From assembly GCF_048544455.1 (NCBI RefSeq), contig NC_133537.1:314608238-314672237 (forward strand): 64,000 nt of DNA, given 5' to 3'. The DNA comes from Silene latifolia (Eukaryota; Streptophyta; Magnoliopsida; Caryophyllales; Caryophyllaceae). Shown in pieces: positions 57,975 to 64,000 of this stretch (position 1 is the stretch's first letter; each line of letters opens with the position of its first letter). Made by a program: the position numbers and the translations under genes. The notes under the pieces are model-generated. The model was not told the origin of the DNA and searched no databases. It worked only from the letters and a program-made list of their open reading frames with translations.

Positions 57975-59365
57975 TATAACACCCCCGTACACCAGGATGC
58001 CTTACCAAGGACCATTCCAAGGTATAAAGGTGTTACCATCTCAGTTTCCCGAGGTAGTAGATCAAATAAATAATAAAAGAACACTTATATTACATTACCG
58101 TACTCCTTACAACTCAGGACAAACTAATTACATGTGATGATAAAGGCTACTATAACTCATGATTCTGCACTTCTAAACTGGTAGCGTGATGACTCGATCC
58201 CTCCAAGCCCAGCAGCCACAAACCAACAGTACCTGCTAAGCCAACTGTTCACCATCTCCGAATGGATCACAGCAGATACCACAAAATAACACTTTCTAAT
58301 CAATAAAATTCAAACAAACAATGTAATCGGCTGATCATCCTCCACCTCATCTCACACAGTAACTGACTACACACCGAGGTGTGTAGTCCTGCCAGATTAC
58401 CCATCGCAACAGGTAATCCTCACCGCCAGTGGGGGACCGCAGCCAATCCCCACCTAAATCCCGCTCATCAACGAGCGATATCCCTGTCCCTTAATGTGCA
58501 CATCCCCTCCCGTGACGGGTTCCACGGAGGGCGAACTAGGGTGTGAAGCCACTCCCGCAAGTAACTCCACCACAATCAACACACATATCACAGTACCACA
58601 GCATCACATCTGTCACAACACCACCACCGTCACAACACAACCACATCACCACCGTCACCACAACACCCATACTCCGATGATCAGCAGATAACAACAATTA
58701 CAAAACAAACACAATCTTAAATCAATTAACAGTAACTGAGTAGGGAAACCCTACCTCATTGCCAATCGTGAAAAGCGTCCACATATAGTCAAGCAAGACT
58801 CCGACATGCATCCTACAACGATAACCATCTCCTATTATGCAACTATCCACCATAACCTACTAAAAGAGACACGAGGCAGAGACTTACCTAATAACGCGAA
58901 TCGACGATGACACGGACGACGACCACACACGCATCCTTCCTAAGCAATTCCCATCTTTCCCAATGGTGGAGGTGTAGGCTATATACATGAGAGTTTATGG
59001 CGGTAGAGGTGATATGAGAGAATGGTAGGCTTGGGTTAGAGAAAGAGGAACTGTCGAGAAAATGAGAAAATAAAATGAATCTCGCGAACTTGCGTTTTAT
59101 ACTAACGCGTCAACAGCAGCCATACTCGGTCGAGTACTGGCGTACTCGGCCGAGTAGGCTCTACTCGGTCGAGTACTGGCGTACTCGGCCGAGTAGGCTC
59201 TACTCGGTCGAGTATAGATGATACTCGGCCGAGTAGCCTCTGCTAGGTCGAGTAACCAATCCTATATAGTACATGTTCCAATCTTAGTCTCTCACCCATT
59301 CCTCCCTAAGGTCTTTTTGGTCAGAGAGTTGGTCAACAGAGTCCTTAATTATCCTGGGTATTACA
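57975..59365 (-). repeat. 3' LTR of minus-strand gypsy element (about 1391 bp)
   Basis: On the minus strand it starts TGTAATACCCAGGATAATTAAGG directly after a polypurine tract (AAGGGGGGAAGAC) and ends GGGGGTGTTATA. It is the same family as the solo LTR at 41366-42771. Near 59125-59245 it has about seven palindromic ACTCGGYCGAGTA units at the place where the solo LTR has ACTCGATCGAGTA units. The 5' LTR is not present to the right. Confidence 0.85.
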
Positions 59366-60332
59366 GTCTTCCCCCCTTAAAAAGAACTTCGTCCCCGAAG
59401 TTCAGCCCACATGACACCAACAGCGAGGTTAAGCATTATGAATACATCCCACATTCATAAAGACATACGAACTTTAGCCATCATTGATGCCACCACCACA
59501 CCACATTATTCAGACAAACGTCCATACGACCACAAACTATTCTTCCATGTATTACCGGCCAACAACAATCACTTACAAAACATACAGTGAAATAATCCTA
59601 TCATAGATTCACAGCAAAATATGTTCTTATCCCATATCACATATGTTTCATTAAACACACTCCCATTGGCCGTATCACACCATCTTGTTAAAAGCAACTC
59701 AAACAACCAGCAAATACTCAAACAACCGACAAAATACACATCCCGCTGTCTTACAAAACTGCACTATAACCACTAACGATCATACAAAGTTGTTCAAACG
59801 CTCGTTCATATAACTTAAAACTCCACCAAGTACCAAAACACTGTAACATAAATACAATTTCAATAACATAAACATAATTTCATCATTTGCTTTTGCGACA
59901 TTACTCTTCCCCTCTTAAAGGAACTTCGTCCCCGAAGTTCACCACTAAACAACTTTCCCGTTCCCAACTTAACACATATATCTTAATGCCACATTACTCA
60001 CAAACCGCAACCAATATTGATTCATGCTAACGAAACTAAATTTATGACATTACACCACTACGACCCATAACAACAGAATCTGACGGAAGTTAGGTAACAT
60101 ATTTCTCGATATGTTATTATTGACTAATAATAACTTTATCAATTATCTGTTATTTAGTCATGTAATTCATGTTACAACATAGTAGTCGTTGAGTTTCACT
60201 TATCCAATTTGACTTGTTATAACTTTAAGTAACACAGACACCACCGAGGACTGCGCTAGCTGACCCAAAATGTATATTCGACTCGTGACAACAACGATAC
60301 TCTCTTGTCATTACATAATCATACTCACACCA

Positions 60333-60334
<2 letters not shown>
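59366..60334 (-). mobile_element. 3' internal tail of the gypsy element
   Basis: Minus-strand sequence next to the LTR reads GAACTTCGGGGACGAAGTTC then CTTTTTAAGGGGGG, the familiar end-of-pol and polypurine region of chromovirus-type gypsy elements (59370-59402). A second copy of GAACTTCGGGGACGAAGTTC lies at about 59921-59940, so the region between was duplicated or the 3' untranslated region carries two such sites. No pol domain is recognisable before the (TA)n tract, so the element is truncated. Confidence 0.65.

Positions 60335-60421
<87 letters not shown>
60335..60421. repeat. (TA)n microsatellite, about 43 units
   Basis: Uninterrupted TA dinucleotides abut the left end of the inverted-arm element. 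A similar but interrupted TA tract abuts its right end at 63897. Confidence 0.97.
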
Positions 60422-60423
<2 letters not shown>

Positions 60424-60857
60424 GTTCTTATAAGGTCCTCATACCATATAAGGCCCTAAGTCCTTATAAGAGCCCTTGGATGGAAGGGATGGAGGGATGA
60501 GATTACATCTCATTGAAGGGTCACAATTCTCCCTCCCTAATCCCCTTCCCTAATTGTGTATAATTCTACCTAATTTTGTACAACTCTTCCATCATTCTAA
60601 TCTCCCAACTCACTTCCTCATTCACTCATCCTCTCTCATTTCTCACATTCCCTCTTTCTCTCTCATTTTCTCCCACCCTCTCTAAACAAAAAAAAAACCA
60701 AGTTGATACAAAATAAAAACCAAACTAAAAAAAAAACCCAAAACAACCCCTCCACACACCGACCCACCTGCTGCCCACGACCACCCCACCACACACCACA
60801 CCCGACCCAAAACTCGCCAACACCACCAGCCCCTCCAACACCACCGACATCAGCAAC

Positions 60858-60905
60858 AACAACCAACAACAACAACAACAACAACAACCAACAACAACAA
60901 CAACC
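60858..60905. repeat. (CAA)n microsatellite
   Basis: Two runs of AAC/CAA triplets separated by CC. They give the Asn/Gln-rich stretch in a frame through 60703-61137 that has no other sign of being a gene. Confidence 0.9.
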
Positions 60906-61585
60906 CGCCTTTACTCCCCCTTCACTCGGCGGCCAGATCTACGCCCACCACCATTCACCTCCTTTTCGCCTCCCACCGTCGCTGACCCAACGCCACCCCA
61001 CCACACACCACACCATACACCACCCGACCCACCGTCTTCTCCATCCCTCATCTCCAGATTCGCTGCTCCTGCCGCCACCGCCTACTGCTCCTGCCGCCAC
61101 CGTCGTCTTTTTTTTGGGTTGTTGGTGGGTCGTATGAATGGTGTTTTGTTGTGGTAATGGTGGTGAGGTGGTCTTGTTTGTTGGTTTTTTTGTGGTAATG
61201 GTGGTGAGGTGGTCTTGTTTGTTGTGGTAATGGTGCTGAAAGAACTAAACCGTACATATTTAAACTTTGGTTTTATTTTTGTTTTGGTCTTGTTTGTTGG
61301 TTTTTTTAAACTTTGGTTTTATTTTTGTTATTGTTATTGTTAGATTATTTGTGATTGTATTGTATTTGTGATTTAGTTTAATCGTCTCACATGTAGTATT
61401 GTTTAATTATTAATTGTTGGTTTTACGGTTTTTGTTAGATTTATGGGTTTTTTCTTAGATTTTCGGGTTTTTTTTGTTAAATTTACGGGTTTTTTTCTTA
61501 TATTTATGCATATAATTTGTTATTCTCATGAGTCATTCACCAACATTTTATTTTTGTATATAATTTGTTAATTTAATTGGGTTAT

Positions 61586-62567
61586 ACGACTAAAGTTATA
61601 CAATTTATGACTAAAGTTATACAATTTATGACTAAAGTTACACCCTTGAAATATTATTTTAGATTTTGGTTTTTTTTTTGTTATTTCAGATTCCGTACAA
61701 CTTCAGTGGTCATTGTGTACAACTTCAATGCCCTTATGTACAACTTCAGTGATCATTGTTATTTGCTTTTTTTTTATATTCGGTTTTTTCTTAGATTTAC
61801 GGGTTTTTTTGTTGGATTAACGTTTTTTTGTTATTATGGTGGACTATTTACGACTAAAGTTAATACATTTTCAACATTAAAGTTTAAAGTTATACAAATA
61901 TGGACTAAAGTTATACAAAAAACGACTGAAGTTATACTCTTATGGAATAAAGTTATACAATTTTGGACTAAAATTACACAAATTTGGACTGAAGTTATAC
62001 AAATAAGGACTAAAGTTATACAAATAAGGACTAAAGTTATACAATTTTGGACTAAAGTTATACAAATTTGGACTACAATTATACAAAAAATGATTGAAGT
62101 TATACAAATAAGAACAAAAGTTATTCAAATAAGGACTAAAGTTATACAAAAATGGACTAAAGTTATACAAAAAAGGACTGAAGTTATACAAAAATAGACC
62201 AAAGTTATACAAAAAAAGACTAAAGTTATACAAAAATTGGACTAAAGTCATACAACAATGGACTAAAGTTATACAAAAATGAACCAAAGTTATACAAAAA
62301 TGAACCAAAGTTATACAAAAATGGACTAAAGTTATACAAAAAATTGAACTAAAGTTATACAAAAATGAACCAAAATTATACAAAAATGAACCAAAGTTAT
62401 ACAAAAATCGACCAGAGTTATACAAAAATAGACCAAAGTTATACAAAAAATGGACTAAAGTTATACAAAAAATTGGACTAAAGTTATACAAAAATTGGAC
62501 TAAAGTTATACAAAAATGAACCAAAGTTATACAAAAATGAACCAAAGTTATACAAAAATGGACTAAA
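61586..62567. repeat. 20-bp minisatellite, left half (ACTAAAGTTATACAAAAATGG)
   Basis: A unit of about 18-22 bp, ACTAAAGTTATACAA plus a short A/T-rich linker and GG, occurs three times at 61588-61645 and then about 32 times from 61875 to 62567. Variants include CCAAAGTTATAC, CTGAAGTTATAC and linkers of 1-4 extra A. Between 61690 and 61750 three related but opposite-strand units TGTACAACTTCAGTG occur. The long frame through it encodes only repeats of TKVIQ or YNFS and is not a gene. Confidence 0.95.
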
Positions 62568-62577
62568 GTTAGTCCAT
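62558..62577. repeat. Perfect 20-bp palindrome at strand-switch point
   Basis: ATGGACTAA-AG-TTAGTCCAT has 9-bp arms about a 2-bp centre. To its left all units read ACTAAAGTTATAC; to its right all read GTATAACTTTAGT. It marks the exact centre of the inverted array. Confidence 0.95.
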
Positions 62578-63085
62578 ATTTGTATAACTTTAGTCCATTT
62601 TTGTATAACTTTGGTTCATTTTTGTATAACTTTGGTTCATTTTTGTATAACCTTGGTTCATTTTTGTATAACTTTAGTCTAATTTTTTGTATAACTTTAG
62701 TCCAATTTTTGTATAACTTTAGTCTTTTTTTGTATAACTTTGGTCTATTTTTGTATAACTTTGGTTCATGTTTGTATAACTTTGGTCCATTTTTGTATAA
62801 CTTTGGTTCATTTTTGTATAACTTTGGTCCATTTTTGTATAACTTTGGTCCATTTTTGTATCACTTTAGTCCTTATTTGTATAACTTTAGCCCATATTTG
62901 TATAACTTTAATCCATATTTGTATAACTTTGGTTCATTTTTGTATAACTTTGGTTCATTTTTGTATAGCTTTAGTCCATTTTTGTATAACTTTAGTCCAT
63001 TCTTTGTATAACTTTAGTCAATTTTTGTATAACTTCATACTTTTTTTGTATAACTTTAGTCCATTTTTGTATAACTTTAGTCAAT
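62568..63085. repeat. 20-bp minisatellite, right half, inverted
   Basis: About 24 units of TTTGTATAACTTTAGTCCAT, the reverse complement of the left-half unit, run from the palindrome to 63083. Common variants are TTTGGTTCAT and TTTGGTCCAT. The same variant classes (CCAAAG, CTAAAG) occur on both sides. Confidence 0.95.
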
Positions 63086-63359
63086 TATAAGATTAAAATC
63101 AACAAATTATAAGAATTTTTATATGGCTAAGATTAAAACAACAAATTTTATGAAAAATATTTTAGTAGATCTTAGATGAAAAAAAGTATCTCAAAAAAAA
63201 AACGAGATTTAAAACCCGAAATCTTAAAAAAAAAGTATAACAAGAAGAGATTTGAGAAAATGAATAAAAAACGAGAAGTAACAAAATAAAAGAAAATAAA
63301 AGACAACAACAAAAAATGAATGGAAAAAACAACTCAAAACATGAAAATAAACACCAAAC

Positions 63360-63360
63360 G

Positions 63361-63398
<38 letters not shown>

Positions 63399-63420
63399 GA
63401 GGCGAAAAAAAAAAAAAAAA
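63360..63420. repeat. Poly(A) tracts
   Basis: An A-run of about 37 bases, then CGAGGCG, then a run of about 17, followed directly by GGTGGCGGC repeats (63421-63460). It forms the inner edge of the right arm. Confidence 0.95.
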
Positions 63421-63896
63421 GGTGGCGGCGGTGCGGTGGCGGCGGTGTGGTGGCGGCGGTGGTGGGTGGTGAGTTGGTGTCGGGTGGGATAGTGGTGGGT
63501 GGTGGTGAATGAGGAAGAGAAGAATGAATGATTTATTTGAGTTTTTTGATTTAATTGGATTTTTTGGGTTTTTTGATTTAATTGGATTTTTTGGGTTTTA
63601 TTTATTTATTTGGGTTTTGGGTTTTTTATTTATTTGGATTTTTTGGGTTTTTATTTTTTGGGGTTTTAGAGAGAAGATGAGTTGTGTGATATGTGAGAAA
63701 AGTGGATGAGAGGAAAAGAAGTTATAGTGAATTAGTGATTAATTAGAAAGATTAGTGAAGGAGGAGAGAATGAGTGATATTAGTCCATAAACACACTTTT
63801 GAAGGTTGATCTTGGCCATCCATCTCCCTCCATCCAATGGCTCACAATAGGACTTATGGACTTAATATATTTAAGGACCTTAGTTGATCTCTTCTC

Positions 63897-63944
63897 TATA
63901 TATATATATATATACATATATGTATGTATATATATATATGTATG

Positions 63945-63997
<53 letters not shown>

Positions 63998-64000
63998 GTA
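63897..64000. repeat. Interrupted (TA)n with TATG/TACA variants, runs off window
   Basis: TA dinucleotides broken by CATATA and GTATG steps. It forms the right flank of the inverted-arm element and continues past the window edge. Confidence 0.95.

Larger units (their letters stand above)
60422..63896. mobile_element. Foldback-like element with long imperfect inverted arms, inserted in (TA)n
   Basis: The left end AGGGTTCTTATAAGGTCCT...CCTTGGATGGAAGGGATGG corresponds, on the other strand, to the right end AAGGTCCTT...CCATTGGATGGAGGGAGATGG. Further in, both arms show the same order: CATTCTCTC/CACTCATCCTCTCTC-type pyrimidines, AAAACCCAAAA runs, then CCACC-rich DNA (60760-61110 left; reverse complement of 63420-63510 right). 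The centre is an inverted minisatellite. No transposase is coded. Insertion into TA repeats recalls Micron-type elements, but the long arms resemble foldback elements; class is undecided. Confidence 0.65.

Noticed and set aside
60270..60500. Frame with an Ile-Tyr run
   Set aside because: It is a translation of the (TA)n microsatellite.
60663..61137. Asn/Gln/Pro/Thr-rich frames on both strands
   Set aside because: They come from (CAA)n and CCACC-rich arm sequence, with no domain, promoter or conservation sign.
61577..63090. Long open frames of up to 206 residues on both strands
   Set aside because: They encode only iterated short peptides from the 20-bp minisatellite in several frames at once, so they are by-products of the repeat.

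Overview
This is a window of plant nuclear DNA made almost entirely of transposable elements, most of them decayed and several inserted into one another. Intron-bearing genes, plant-type Ty1/copia and Ty3/gypsy elements, a CACTA transposon, a MULE fragment and a plant Helitron with an RPA-like gene all point to a flowering plant. I cannot name the species from the sequence; a member of the Caryophyllales is only a guess. I see no rRNA, tRNA or CRISPR array and no gene I would call an intact housekeeping gene.

Layout. 1-3985: minus-strand Ty3/gypsy (Tat-like) element with LTR, primer-binding site and broken gag-protease; in place of pol it carries a 52-bp tandem array that reaches towards the window edge. 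About 4000-6784: part of a large gypsy-type LTR. 6857-7276: hAT-like MITE. 7976-8700: a dispersed repeat block seen again from 49937. 9151-9786: weak two-exon gene on the minus strand. 9877-13325: non-autonomous CACTA element with perfect ends and a captured cysteine-synthase fragment. 14885-15856: MULE transposase remnant. 16258-16996: unrecognised broken ORF.

18088-49936 is dominated by a decayed autonomous-type Helitron. Its Rep/helicase gene (18088-33118) is cut by a nearly full-length Ty1/copia element (18601-27412, TSD GATTA) and by an Athila-like solo LTR (27923-29456, TSD AGCGT). An RPA70-like gene of about nine exons follows (34831-37881). Then come two paralogous F-box-like genes: the first (41293-43238) has a solo gypsy LTR in its coding sequence (TSD GTATG), the second (45461-45953) has its own TATA box. 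A small unrecognised ORF lies at 48779-49117. A textbook Helitron 3' end (GC-rich hairpin plus CTAG) is at 49904-49936. Whether all of this belongs to one Helitron is an inference, because I could not fix the 5' end.

49937-53640: repeat block again, with a 39-bp triplet and a 380-bp tandem array. 54010-57974: second Ty1/copia element, short LTR, truncated by a minus-strand gypsy 3' LTR (57975-59365) and its internal tail. 60335-64000: a (TA)n-flanked element of about 3.5 kb with long imperfect inverted arms and a core of about 56 copies of a 20-bp unit that switches strand at a perfect 20-bp palindrome (62558-62577), so the core could fold into one large hairpin.

The items most worth following are this foldback element, the F-box-like pair (disrupted exon, and conserved peptide beyond a stop codon in both copies), the cysteine-synthase capture by the CACTA element, and the homology block that begins exactly at the Helitron 3' end.
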